Of a DNA stretch of 31,008 nt, positions 1 to 7,451 are shown piece after piece. Source of the stretch: an uncultured Oscillospiraceae bacterium (GTDB lineage: Bacteria; Bacillota; Clostridia; Oscillospirales; Oscillospiraceae); the NCBI GenBank assembly GCA_934573735.1, contig CAKTMC010000019.1, forward strand, positions 1-31,008, given 5' to 3'. The number at the start of each line of letters is the position of its first letter. The stretch's first letter is position 1. Below the pieces are notes generated by a model. That model saw only the letters and a program-made list of their open reading frames with translations, had not been told where the DNA came from and made no database searches. The translations under genes and the position numbers were made by a program.

Positions 1-2
1 GC

Positions 3-77
3 GTCGGCGACTGCGTTGCCATCGGCAACCTCCGCACCGTCATCTGGCGCGCTTGGGACGTCTGCATGAAGATATAA
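3..77 (+). CDS. C-terminal fragment of FAD/flavin-dependent oxidoreductase (OYE/2-enoate reductase type)
   Basis: Only the last 24 codons are inside the window; the 5' part lies to the left. The readable tail contains GDC, then GNLRTVIWRAWD and a TAA stop at 75-77. A 'GDC...' turn followed by an amphipathic final helix is the usual end of the FAD/NAD-binding domain in the multi-domain Old Yellow Enzyme family (2,4-dienoyl-CoA and 2-enoate reductase type), where it contacts the flavin. I infer that family from this tail alone. The right edge of the window starts another gene of the same broad class. Another NAD(P)/FAD oxidoreductase is possible because so few residues are visible. Confidence 0.5.
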   Translation, partial: VGDCVAIGNLRTVIWRAWDVCMKI

Positions 78-123
78 TAATTTAATACACAATTTAATAC
101 TCTAAACAAAACCTCAAAATTAT

Positions 124-152
124 ACCCCGTCAGGCTTAAAGCCTGACGGGGT
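124..152 (+). terminator. Perfect palindromic hairpin after the oxidoreductase gene
   Basis: A 13-bp perfect stem (arms 124-136 and 140-152, beginning ACCCCGTCAGGCT) with a 3-nt loop sits 47 nt after the stop codon. No T-run follows directly, so it may be a 3'-end stabiliser or a weak terminator. Half of this palindrome recurs in degenerate form at 323-344, where a T-run does follow. Confidence 0.55.
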
Positions 153-203
153 GAGTCTGTAGACAAAGCTGTCGGCAATGTATAGAATTACATCGGGAGA
201 GTG

Positions 204-313
204 CAGAGAGGGGACGGGAGTCCCCTTTCTGCGTTCAATCCAAGCTTATTCAGGAGTGTTTTTGAATACTCCTGAATAAGCTGTCAAGGCGTCGAACTTT
301 GTCGACGCCTTGA
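204..313. repeat. Three consecutive strong hairpins in a non-coding stretch
   Basis: Hairpin 1 has arms 204-215 and 220-231 (12 pairs, one G-U, loop GGGA). Hairpin 2 has arms 243-257 and 268-282 (15 perfect pairs). Hairpin 3 has arms 284-295 and 302-313 (12 perfect pairs). No credible reading frame was seen in 78-364. The stretch separates two convergently transcribed genes, so part of it should work as terminators for one or both strands. The number and tight packing of the hairpins is more than termination needs. Confidence 0.6.
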
Positions 314-316
314 AAA

Positions 317-350
317 CTTATTCAGGCTTAAAGTCCGACGGGGTTTTCTT
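317..350 (+). terminator. Repeat-derived terminator-like end with T-run
   Basis: CTTATTCAGG at 317-326 is identical to 245-254 and can also pair with CCTGAATAAG at 271-280. It is followed by a degenerate copy of the 124-152 palindrome, GACGGGG (337-343), and then TTTTCTT (344-350). The 3' arm could pair back to the ACCCCGTC arm at 124-131. This is the only T-rich tail on the plus strand here, so the composite structure probably terminates the left-edge gene. Confidence 0.4.
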
Positions 351-364
351 ATTATCTCAGTTTC

Positions 365-568
365 TCATTTATTCTCCCTGCGCCAGGAGGCGTAGAGCAC
401 TATCGCCGTGAGCATCGAGACAAGCGCCGCTATCAAAATCAATATCTGCGCCTGACCGCTGCGAAGAAAGCCCATAAAGGGGTTGCGGTTATCGACGATC
501 ACAAGCACGATAAGCGCAAGCGACATCGCTATCGAGAGGTTTGGCAGTATCGCCTTCAAAAATCTCAT
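365..568 (-). CDS. Small two-helix membrane protein of unknown function
   Basis: The predicted protein has 67 residues with two hydrophobic segments (about 10-27 and 40-60), a short polar turn and a basic C-terminus, so a small inner-membrane hairpin protein is likely. I do not recognise the family. Its ATG (568-566) overlaps the TGA of the upstream glycosidase gene in an ATGA arrangement, and a GGAGGGG ribosome binding site lies about 8 nt upstream inside that gene. The two are therefore probably translationally coupled and may act together at the membrane. No catalytic motif is visible. Confidence 0.7.
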   Translation of the reverse strand: MRFLKAILPNLSIAMSLALIVLVIVDNRNPFMGFLRSGQAQILILIAALVSMLTAIVLYASWRRENK

Positions 569-1563
569 GCTATCCCCTCCTTCGGCTCGGCAATGTAAAG
601 AATATCGCCGAGGAGTCGTCCGCCGTTACTCTGGCGGCTGTATTTCTCATGGTCAAACACCATGACCGCAGAGCCGCCGCCGTCCAGATTATAGGCGCTC
701 GTGCAGCCGAGCCCTGCAAATATCGAGGCAAGCTGCGGTATCGTCAGCCCGTAGGAATAGCCGTCCTGCCGCCCGTCTACGATGACGAAGGCATAGTGCC
801 CCGGCTCATAATAGCCTATCGCGCTGCGAGGATTGGGATATCCTACCGTCAGACTCACGTTGTAATCGTCCATCACCTCGCCCGCATCGCTCAAAAGCAT
901 CGGGCCGAAGTTCCATATCTGCACCGGATCTCGAGCGAGAATATCCTCCAGCACATAGTCCTTGCTGCCGTAGGTCTCCATCGTGCCGTCAGAATACAAA
1001 ACGCAAATATCGCAGTAGGTATAGCTGTCGTCATAAAGAATACCGTTGCGCATAAGAAGCCCCGAATATTGCAGCGTGATGAAATCGCCGCTTATCGAGA
1101 GCACCGCATCGACCTCCGCATCCATTTCCAGCACGTCCTGCCCGTCCATATAGCGGCAGTCGTTGTGCGCCGTGTAGGTCTTGAAGCAGTCCGGCGAGGC
1201 TATATAGATATCCGCCACATGATATACGCTCACACGACCGTTATCGTCAAAGCTGTGCGTTGATATTTCCACGGAAATATTAGGGCTTTTATAGGAATTG
1301 TCGGTCTTTATGACTTCATCCGTGAAGTGCTCCGAAAACTTCTTCTGCCACTCGGTTCTGTTGTCCTCCGGCTCGGGAGTCACAGTCGGTCTCGGCGTAA
1401 TTATCGGGGTCGAAACGGGCGGTCTTGCCGCGGCGGCGTTTTTTGCCCTCATGCGCGGTATCACATGATGAAAGGTCGAAAATATGCAGAGAATTATTGC
1501 GGCGGCAAGTATATCAGCGATAACTACCAGCCATATCGGCGCCGCATGCCGTTTATTATTCAT
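565..1563 (-). CDS. Membrane-anchored phosphodiester glycosidase (NAGPA-like domain)
   Basis: The protein has 332 residues from the chosen ATG at 1563. The N-terminus has a basic stretch and one hydrophobic helix (about residues 8-28, signal anchor), then a Pro/Thr-rich linker and an extracytoplasmic domain. Motifs typical of the phosphodiester glycosidase (DUF2233/NAGPA) family are visible: GYPNPRSAIGY, VDGRQ with YSYGLT, and NLDGGGSAVM near the end. The family hydrolyses sugar phosphodiesters such as GlcNAc-1-phosphodiester bonds in glycans or wall polymers; the substrate here is unknown. A start at 1650 is open but would lie inside the hairpin at 1611-1637, so I prefer 1563. The gene is followed by the coupled small membrane protein. 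Confidence 0.8.
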   Translation of the reverse strand: MNNKRHAAPIWLVVIADILAAAIILCIFSTFHHVIPRMRAKNAAAARPPVSTPIITPRPTVTPEPEDNRTEWQKKFSEHFTDEVIKTDNSYKSPNISVEISTHSFDDNGRVSVYHVADIYIASPDCFKTYTAHNDCRYMDGQDVLEMDAEVDAVLSISGDFITLQYSGLLMRNGILYDDSYTYCDICVLYSDGTMETYGSKDYVLEDILARDPVQIWNFGPMLLSDAGEVMDDYNVSLTVGYPNPRSAIGYYEPGHYAFVIVDGRQDGYSYGLTIPQLASIFAGLGCTSAYNLDGGGSAVMVFDHEKYSRQSNGGRLLGDILYIAEPKEGIA

Positions 1564-1610
1564 ATAGCTGTCTCTTTTCTTATAAAAATCCATATTATTA
1601 TAAAGCAATA

Positions 1611-1637
1611 CGCACCCCATGTCAAACATAGGGTGCG
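1611..1637. terminator. Hairpin between mgtC-like gene and glycosidase gene
   Basis: Arms CGCACCC (1611-1617) and GGGTGCG (1631-1637), plus inner ATG/CAT pairs around a 5-nt loop. On the plus strand TTTTT follows (1641-1645). On the minus strand, which is the coding direction, the following sequence is only moderately T-rich. It probably limits read-through from the MgtC pair into the glycosidase gene. Confidence 0.5.
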
Positions 1638-1661
1638 TGGTTTTTATCAAAAGCTCTTCGA

Positions 1662-2357
1662 TTAAAGCTCCTCGATTGTAATTACGTCCTGAAGATCGCT
1701 TATCGCCTTGACTACCTTCTCGTCAAGCTGCTTGCGGCTGGCCTGAAGCGTCAGCACCGCGCAGTAATAATGCGAGTCGCCCTCCCCCGCGACGCGGGTT
1801 ATTTCCAGTCCGTTCATCGTGACGTGATGCTCCTTGGTGATGCGGATTATCGTCTCTATGCAGACGGCGTGCGCATACTCTATGTAGAGGTTCACGTCCT
1901 GAACCTTGTGCGCAAAGCGATACTCGACCTTGACGAGCAGCAGCTCCGCAACAAGCACCATGAGCGTAGCAAATACCGCACACTCGACGTAGCCCGCGCC
2001 GCAGACAAGACCTATTATCGCCGCCGTCCAAAGCCCCGCCGCCGTGGTAAGACCCTTGACGCGCTTGCGCTTTGTGACGATGATCGTACCCGCGCCGATA
2101 AAGCCTATGCCCGCAATGACCTGAGCGCCGAGACGCGCAACGTCAGTGAACATATGCATGGTCAGATAAAGGTACTGGCTTGTCAGCGTTGTCATCGCAG
2201 CGCCGATGCAGATTAGAATATGAGTTCTGAACCCGGCGGGACGGCGCTTGAACTCGCGCTCGATACCGATAACGCCGCCGCAAATCATCGCAAGCAGCAG
2301 CCTGATGCTCACGGAAAGAAAGCTCATATCGCGTATAAAATCAAAACAGCTCAGCAT
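1662..2357 (-). CDS. MgtC/SapB family membrane protein, copy 2
   Basis: The protein has 231 residues. The N-terminal half is a hydrophobic MgtC domain with several membrane helices and the family signatures GVIGIEREFKRRPAGFRTHI, GFIGAGTIIV and VKGLTTAAGLWT. The C-terminal third (about 150-231) is a soluble ACT-like domain. MgtC/SapB proteins are linked to Mg2+ limitation, acid tolerance and modulation of membrane ATPases; the exact role in Firmicutes is not settled. A GGAGGG ribosome binding site precedes the ATG. The gene starts 15 nt after the stop of a paralog that shares the same signatures, so this is a tandem duplication in one operon. Confidence 0.9.
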   Translation of the reverse strand: MLSCFDFIRDMSFLSVSIRLLLAMICGGVIGIEREFKRRPAGFRTHILICIGAAMTTLTSQYLYLTMHMFTDVARLGAQVIAGIGFIGAGTIIVTKRKRVKGLTTAAGLWTAAIIGLVCGAGYVECAVFATLMVLVAELLLVKVEYRFAHKVQDVNLYIEYAHAVCIETIIRITKEHHVTMNGLEITRVAGEGDSHYYCAVLTLQASRKQLDEKVVKAISDLQDVITIEEL

Positions 2358-2372
2358 TCAGCGTCCCTCCTC

Positions 2373-3098
2373 TCATATTTCTTCGATCGTGATTATGCCT
2401 TCTATCGTGGAGAGCTTTGCCAAAATCTCGGTATGCTCCTCCTTGTGCGGCAGGCGCACGCTGAACACGGCATTTATCTGCGAGAGGTGCTCATGCTGCT
2501 CCTTGTCGATCTCCACGTCAAAGAGCGTCATGTCGTTTGCCTTGAGAATATTGACTATCGCGCCGACATTCTCAACGCTGTCCATCTCAATATAGATATT
2601 CATATTCCGCGCCCGAGCCATGACCGCGTTCTCGATGGCGGGCAGCAGACGCATACACAGGAAGATAAGCACAAAGCCGACTATCATGCACTCATAAAAG
2701 CCCGCGCCTATAGCAAGACCCATGCAGGCCGAGGCCCAAAGCCCCGCCGCTGTGGTAAGCCCCTTGACCTCCTGCCGCCCGGTGACGATGATAGTGCCCG
2801 CGCCGAGAAAGCCCACGCCGTTTATGACCTGAGCGCCGAAGCGCGACACGTCCGTCTTGATGCCGATGGACGCGGCGATATCAGCCCAAGGATTATTGAG
2901 CATATAGTCAAGATACTGGCTGAGCATCACGGTCAGCGCAGCGCCGAGTGCGACGAGCATATAGGTTCTAAACCCGGCGGGGCGGCGCTTACGCTCACGC
3001 TCCATGCCGATAAGACCGCCCATCAGCAGCGCCAGAACAATGCGCAGCATCATCGACGTCATATTAAGCTGTCTCAGATATACAAAACAGTTTTCCAA
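2373..3098 (-). CDS. MgtC/SapB family membrane protein, copy 1
   Basis: The protein has 241 residues and the same architecture as the next gene: a membrane domain with GLIGMERERKRRPAGFRTYM, GVGFLGAGTIIV and VKGLTTAAGLWASA, and a C-terminal ACT-like regulatory domain (about 165-241). It differs from its neighbour by a longer loop after the second helix (around residues 58-80). It is the first gene after a good promoter (3168-3195), with a leader of about 60 nt that contains an imperfect inverted repeat. The leader is worth noting because mgtC genes in enterobacteria are controlled through leader RNAs; I see no direct equivalent here. Confidence 0.9.
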   Translation of the reverse strand: MENCFVYLRQLNMTSMMLRIVLALLMGGLIGMERERKRRPAGFRTYMLVALGAALTVMLSQYLDYMLNNPWADIAASIGIKTDVSRFGAQVINGVGFLGAGTIIVTGRQEVKGLTTAAGLWASACMGLAIGAGFYECMIVGFVLIFLCMRLLPAIENAVMARARNMNIYIEMDSVENVGAIVNILKANDMTLFDVEIDKEQHEHLSQINAVFSVRLPHKEEHTEILAKLSTIEGIITIEEI

Positions 3099-3167
3099 TG
3101 CCCTTCGCCTTCCGTGAAAATTTTCGAGCGCCGAAAATGACTTTCAGCGCCCATAGTCGTTTTTTAA

Positions 3168-3195
3168 ATTATATCATTTACAAAAATAAATGCAA
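3168..3195 (-). promoter_or_regulatory. Promoter of the tandem mgtC-like genes
   Basis: On the minus strand, TTGCAT (3195-3190) is followed after 16 bp by a perfect TATAAT (3173-3168), about 70 nt upstream of the first MgtC ATG. The surroundings are AT-rich compared with the genes. Confidence 0.55.
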
Positions 3196-3249
3196 TCCAC
3201 AAAGCTCCACAAAATAGTTACAGACTTTTTGGTGCTAATTCATAAAACC

Positions 3250-3936
3250 TCATAGTCCGGACAAAAGCCCCGGCAGCTTTTCGAGTGCATCTATCTCATA
3301 GTCCGGCGTAATATCAGCGCCGAGCGCCTTGTGCTGCGGATTAAACCAGATACTGCGGACTCCGGCGTTTCTCGCGCCGAGAATATCCGAGCTCAGGCTA
3401 TCGCCGAGCATGATGCTTTTATCCGCCGAAAAGCCCGGTATTCTCTCAAAGCAGGCGTCAAAGAAGCGCTTGTCCGGTTTATTATGGCCCATATCCTCCG
3501 AGATAAATATCCCGTCAAAATATTTTGCTATGCCCGAGCTTGCAATGCGGCTGTCCTGCACTATCTTGCTGCCGTTTGAGCATATATAGAGCCTGTATTT
3601 TCCGTGAAGCGTCTGCAAAAGCTCCTCCGCGCCGGGGATAAAATAATGCCCTATGCAAAGCATGCTTTCATAGGTGCTCATCGCAAGAGACGGCTCAATC
3701 GCCACGCCAAGCTCATCAAAAAGCACCTCAAAGCGCCCGAGCAGGGTCTGCCTGCGGTCTATCTCCCCGCGCTCAAGCCGCAGCCAGAAGCTCTTATTTA
3801 TCTCCGAATAGCGGCGGATCACCGCCTCCGTCGGCTCGATACCGAAGCGGCGCATCGTCTTTGATATCGCAATATGCTCCGCCATGTCAAAATCCAAAAT
3901 AGTATTGTCGAGGTCAAGAAGAAGGTTCTCTATCAT
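3250..3936 (-). CDS. HAD-superfamily hydrolase, YjjG-like nucleotidase
   Basis: The protein has 228 residues. All four HAD motifs are visible: DLDNTILDFD (motif I, nucleophile Asp near residue 8), SNG near 120 (motif II), NKPDKRFF (motif III Lys) and MLGDSLSSDILGARNAG (motif IV). The helical cap between motifs I and II and the motif IV sequence are typical of the YjjG subfamily, which dephosphorylates pyrimidine and other nucleoside monophosphates and helps to clear non-canonical nucleotides. It starts 26 nt after murF and is likely co-transcribed with it. The true substrate cannot be read from sequence. Confidence 0.85.
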   Translation of the reverse strand: MIENLLLDLDNTILDFDMAEHIAISKTMRRFGIEPTEAVIRRYSEINKSFWLRLERGEIDRRQTLLGRFEVLFDELGVAIEPSLAMSTYESMLCIGHYFIPGAEELLQTLHGKYRLYICSNGSKIVQDSRIASSGIAKYFDGIFISEDMGHNKPDKRFFDACFERIPGFSADKSIMLGDSLSSDILGARNAGVRSIWFNPQHKALGADITPDYEIDALEKLPGLLSGL

Positions 3937-3962
3937 ATGCTCTACCTATTATAATATAATAT

Positions 3963-5315
3963 TTATTTCAGCTTTTTCAGCTCCTCGGATATCTCCTCAA
4001 AGCTCATGCTGTGCGAGGCCTTGACAAGCACCGCGTCGCCCTTTTTGATTATATCGCTCAGCGCCGCGATAAGCTCTGCGCGGCTGCCAAACCATCTTCC
4101 GCGCTCCCCCGCTCCGAGCGCAATGCTCTCGGCAAGCTTGCCGCAGCAGAGCACAAGCTCCACGCCCTGTCTTGCCGCATATTCGCCGACCGAGCGGTGC
4201 ATCTCCCGCTCGTCCTCGCCGAGCTCAAGCATATCGCCCAGAATACAGACGTGCCGCCCGGGCAGACGCAGCAGCGAGTCCACGCCGCTTTTCATCGAGT
4301 CGGGGTTTGCGTTGTAGCAGTCGTCAATCAGCGTGAGATAGCCCGTATCGCTGACGGCGGCGCGGCGGCCGACAGTCTCATATGCAGCGATGCCCTCCGC
4401 TATCTCCTCGTCGCTAAGCCCCATCTGGAAGCCCACGGCAGCCCCCTCAAGCGCGGCATAGACCATGTGCTCGCCGAAGGCGGGGATGCGGACATGAACT
4501 CGCCGTGAGCCGTAGACTATGTCGCAGTCCGTTGCGGCGGCGGAAACGGATTTTATATTCTCGGCGCGGACATCGCAGTCGGGTGATAGCCCGAACAATA
4601 TCTTTTTCTGCCTACATTCAAGCGCTCTCAGTCTCTCGTCGTCACCGTTTACTATGATGGGCGCGCCCTCCGGCATATAGTCGAGCATCTCGCCCTTTGC
4701 GCGCATAACTCCGTCAAGGTCGTGCAGAAACTCAAGATGCGCATGACCGATGACCGTATAGACCGCCATTGTCGGTCTTGCCATCGCGGCAAGCCGGCTC
4801 ATCTCGCCAAAGCCCGATATGCCCATCTCGACGACCGCGGCCTCGTTTTCCGCCTCGATGCGGGAGAGTGTCATCGGTACGCCGATTTGATTGTTCAGGT
4901 TCCCCTCTGTCTTGAGCACCGACATTTTCCGCTCCAAAACGGCGGATATCATCTCCTTTGCGGAGGTCTTGCCGACGCTGCCGGTGATGCCGATGACCGG
5001 GATATCAAGCTCCGCACGGTACTCGGCGCAGATAGCCTCCAGCGCCGCCTGCACGTCGTTTACGACTATCACCGCGCGCTTTTCCCCCTCGGGCACGCGC
5101 TCTGCCAGACAGCAGGCAGCGCCGCGGTCAAGCGCCGCAGCTATATAATCGTGCCCGTCAAGCCTTTCGCCCCGGTAGGCAACAAATAAATCCCCCGGCT
5201 GAACGCGGCGGCTGTCGATAATAACGCTGCCGAGCGGGGCATTTTCGTCTATATTTTCTCCGCATAGCCTCCCGCCGCAGCATTGCGCGGCACGCAGTAC
5301 GGTCATAGTTTTCAT
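3963..5315 (-). CDS. murF: UDP-N-acetylmuramoyl-tripeptide--D-alanyl-D-alanine ligase
   Basis: The protein has 450 residues and is the last cytoplasmic amino-acid-adding enzyme of peptidoglycan precursor synthesis: it joins D-Ala-D-Ala to UDP-MurNAc-tripeptide using ATP. The order is an N-terminal substrate-binding domain (DSRRVQPGDLFVA), the central ATPase domain with P-loop GITGSVGKTS, EGNLNNQIGVP and the AVVEMGISGFGEMSRL region, then the C-terminal ligase domain with DDCYNANPDSMKSG and LGDMLELG. The start at 5315 is chosen because GGAGGAG lies 7 nt upstream. An upstream start at 5399 would precede the -10 box at 5359-5364. No other mur gene is adjacent, so murF stands outside a dcw cluster here. 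Confidence 0.95.
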   Translation of the reverse strand: MKTMTVLRAAQCCGGRLCGENIDENAPLGSVIIDSRRVQPGDLFVAYRGERLDGHDYIAAALDRGAACCLAERVPEGEKRAVIVVNDVQAALEAICAEYRAELDIPVIGITGSVGKTSAKEMISAVLERKMSVLKTEGNLNNQIGVPMTLSRIEAENEAAVVEMGISGFGEMSRLAAMARPTMAVYTVIGHAHLEFLHDLDGVMRAKGEMLDYMPEGAPIIVNGDDERLRALECRQKKILFGLSPDCDVRAENIKSVSAAATDCDIVYGSRRVHVRIPAFGEHMVYAALEGAAVGFQMGLSDEEIAEGIAAYETVGRRAAVSDTGYLTLIDDCYNANPDSMKSGVDSLLRLPGRHVCILGDMLELGEDEREMHRSVGEYAARQGVELVLCCGKLAESIALGAGERGRWFGSRAELIAALSDIIKKGDAVLVKASHSMSFEEISEELKKLK

Positions 5316-5358
5316 AGAAAGCTCCTCCAATATCGCATAAAAGCCTTTCGACTCGGTG

Positions 5359-5367
5359 ATTATATCA
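5359..5367 (-). promoter_or_regulatory. Extended -10 promoter element for murF
   Basis: TGA-TATAAT reads on the minus strand at 5367-5359, about 45 nt before the murF ATG. No convincing -35 box is present, which is usual for an extended -10 promoter. It lies back-to-back with the exonuclease promoter. Confidence 0.5.
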
Positions 5368-5427
5368 CATTCTCCGGGCATTGCATAGGAAATTTGCAAA
5401 AAATATAGTGCATATACAAAAATCTTG

Positions 5428-5436
5428 TGTTATAAT
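5428..5436 (+). promoter_or_regulatory. Extended -10 promoter element for the exonuclease gene
   Basis: TGT-TATAAT (5428-5436), 37 nt before the exonuclease ATG, with GTGCAT about 17 bp upstream as a weak -35. It diverges from the murF promoter. Confidence 0.5.
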
Positions 5437-5472
5437 AGTTCAGTTAGAAAATTGCAAAGGAATTGTGGTCAT

Positions 5473-6462
5473 ATGAATTACGTAGTGGTGGATCTGGAGT
5501 GGAATCAGGCGATGAGCTCCAAGTCCTCCGTTTTCAACAAGCTGCCTATACATCTGCGCGGCGAGATAATCGAGATAGGAGCCGTCAAGCTCAACGAGGA
5601 TCTCAGCGTCGGCGAGGAGTTTACCATCGACGTAAAGCCCGTGTATTTCAAGCGTATGCACTATAAGGTCAAAAAGATTACCGGCTTTGACGGGGAGCGC
5701 CTTTCTCACGGCTATTCCTTTCCCGAGGCCATGGAGCGCTTCCGCGAGTGGTGCGGGGACGATGTGACCTTTATCACCTGGGGCTGCGACGATCAGGGCA
5801 TTATGGAGCAGAATATAATCATTCACGACCTTGACTGGGACTGGATATCCGGCTGGATAAATCTTCAGCTCATCTATAATCTTCAGACCGGCGGAGACAA
5901 AAATCAGAAGTCGCTTGCCAGCGCCATGGAGCATTTTGAAATCGAGCAGACCCGCGTTGCGCATGACGCGCTGGGCGACGCTTATAATACCGCGCTCGTC
6001 AGCACAAAGCTGGATATGCCGGAGGGTCTGCGTATGTACTCGGACGCTGCGCGTATTCTTGCCTCCCGTATGCCGAACTATAAGCCGCCGGTGGAAAATC
6101 CGGGTCCCGATGCGATACTGCATGAGAGCTTTGAGGGCTTTGAGAGCAAGGCCGCCGCTCTTGCAGATGCGCGTATAGGCACTCTCCCCTGCCCCGTCTG
6201 CGGCAATACGCTTTCGGGCAGCAAGTGGGTCAATCAGGGCGATCAGCGCTATATGAATATCTTCCCCTGCGCCGAGCACGGTTCATATCTTGTCCGTCTC
6301 CGCTTCAAGAAGAACAGCGATGAGAATACATGGTCTGTCGGCAAGCTCGTCTATGAGGCGGACAGCGAGATGATAGACTTCTATAAGACCAAGGCTGCTC
6401 AGGCCCGCCGCCGCGGCAGAGGTCACACCGCGCGCAAAAACCGCCCCGCCGGTAAGGCATGA
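5473..6462 (+). CDS. DEDDh-type 3'-5' exonuclease with C-terminal zinc-ribbon-like region
   Basis: The protein has 329 residues. The DnaQ-like exonuclease fold covers about 1-190: VVVDLEWNQ (Exo I, Asp7 and Glu9), the TWGCDDQGIMEQ segment (Exo II Asp) and VAHDALGDAYNTA (Exo III, His and Asp). The His places it in the DEDDh group, which uses two metal ions to remove 3' nucleotides from DNA or RNA, and it resembles the KapD/ERI-1-like branch. The tail has CPVCGN and a later PCAEH, spaced like a zinc-binding module that may contact nucleic acid. I chose ATG 5473 over an upstream start because AAGGA precedes it and the family begins right at this Asp-Glu strand. It ends in its own strong terminator. 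Confidence 0.85.
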   Translation: MNYVVVDLEWNQAMSSKSSVFNKLPIHLRGEIIEIGAVKLNEDLSVGEEFTIDVKPVYFKRMHYKVKKITGFDGERLSHGYSFPEAMERFREWCGDDVTFITWGCDDQGIMEQNIIIHDLDWDWISGWINLQLIYNLQTGGDKNQKSLASAMEHFEIEQTRVAHDALGDAYNTALVSTKLDMPEGLRMYSDAARILASRMPNYKPPVENPGPDAILHESFEGFESKAAALADARIGTLPCPVCGNTLSGSKWVNQGDQRYMNIFPCAEHGSYLVRLRFKKNSDENTWSVGKLVYEADSEMIDFYKTKAAQARRRGRGHTARKNRPAGKA

Positions 6463-6468
6463 TTTATT

Positions 6469-6501
6469 CCATGCAGGAGTATCGTCTCCTGCATGGTTTT
6501 T
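6469..6501 (+). terminator. Rho-independent terminator of the exonuclease gene
   Basis: Perfect 11-bp stem (CCATGCAGGAG at 6469-6479 with its complement at 6486-6496), 6-nt loop, followed by TTTTT (6497-6501). It starts 7 nt after the TGA. Confidence 0.9.
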
Positions 6502-6536
6502 AGAATTATATTTATTTCCAAGCAGAAGGTGAGCAT

Positions 6537-7391
6537 ATGAGCTGCAATATTCTGAAGGGCGCGTCGGTCGCGGCAGCCATTGACGAAAAGACCGCCGAGC
6601 TTGTCTCCCGGCTTATAGAGCGCGGCACTATCCCGACGCTTGCCATTGTCCGGGTCGGTGAAAACGAAAGCGACCTTGCCTACGAACGCGCCGTCGTAAA
6701 GCGCTGTGCAAGACTCGGCATAGAGACCCGCCTTGCCGCGCTCACAGCTAAGGTCACGCAGCCCGAGCTCATCGACTGCATCCGCGCTTTGAACGACGAC
6801 CACGGCATACACGGCATCATTGTCCTGCGCCCGCTCCCCAAGGAGCTTGACGCACTCAGCGTATGCGGCGCGATATCCCCCGAGAAGGACGTTGACGGAG
6901 TCTGCCCCGAGTCTATGGCGCGGGTATATTCCGGCGTTGGGCGCGGCTTCACGCCATGCACGGCGCAGTCCTGTATGGAAATTCTCGCCCACTATAATAT
7001 CCCGCTCGAGAGCAGGAATGTTGTCGTTTTGGGGCGCAGTCTCGTTGTCGGCAAGCCTGCCGCCATGCTTCTCAGCGCCGCAAACGCCAATGTCACTATG
7101 CTCCACAGCAAAAGCGGAGACTATGCCGAGCTTATGCGCCGAGCGGATATAATCATCTCCGCAATAGGCCTTCCGGAGCATCTGGGCGCTGAGTATTTTT
7201 CCCCCGGTCAGATAGTCATAGATACCGGCATGAGCTGGTACGAGGCAAAAAATCGCTTCGCCGGCGATGTCGATTTTGAGGCCGCGCAGAACGTCGTTTC
7301 CGCGCTTACGCCGGTTCCCGGTGGAGTCGGCAGTGTCACCACGGCAGTCCTTGCCCTGCATCTTGCGCAGGCGGCTGAAAATAATACTTGA
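6537..7391 (+). CDS. folD: FolD-like methylenetetrahydrofolate dehydrogenase/cyclohydrolase
   Basis: The protein has 284 residues, the normal FolD length. FolD interconverts 5,10-methylene-, 5,10-methenyl- and 10-formyl-THF in the cytosol. Visible signatures are SPEKDVDG, TPCTAQS, VVLGRSLVVGKPAAMLL, GDVDF and TPVPGGVGSVTT, so the fold and the dinucleotide-binding region are intact. The oddity is the active-site helix YERAVVKRCARLGI. Compared with the usual Y-x3-K motif, the residue at the catalytic Lys place is Val, with a Lys two residues later. The usual Q-L-P-L strand reads LRPLP. Cyclohydrolase activity may therefore be altered; this could be a subfamily trait. The next genes also concern folate. 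A GGTGAG-type ribosome binding site precedes the ATG. Confidence 0.88.
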   Translation: MSCNILKGASVAAAIDEKTAELVSRLIERGTIPTLAIVRVGENESDLAYERAVVKRCARLGIETRLAALTAKVTQPELIDCIRALNDDHGIHGIIVLRPLPKELDALSVCGAISPEKDVDGVCPESMARVYSGVGRGFTPCTAQSCMEILAHYNIPLESRNVVVLGRSLVVGKPAAMLLSAANANVTMLHSKSGDYAELMRRADIIISAIGLPEHLGAEYFSPGQIVIDTGMSWYEAKNRFAGDVDFEAAQNVVSALTPVPGGVGSVTTAVLALHLAQAAENNT

Positions 7392-7416
7392 AAAATCTTT
7401 GATTTTCAAGTATAAC
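7388..7416 (+). promoter_or_regulatory. Promoter of the riboswitch-folT unit
   Basis: TTGAAA (7388-7393), 17 bp spacer and TATAAC (7411-7416). It overlaps the folD stop and a hairpin (arms 7384-7397 and 7401-7413). Transcription would begin near 7423, just upstream of the riboswitch. Confidence 0.4.
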
Positions 7417-7451
7417 ATTTATGTGCTTTACTTGCACAAAACAATTAAAAG

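Noticed and set aside
3937..3962. Promoter TATAAT between murF and the HAD gene
   Set aside because: A TATAAT-like string exists in an AT-rich 26-nt spacer but no -35 is present; co-transcription with murF is simpler.
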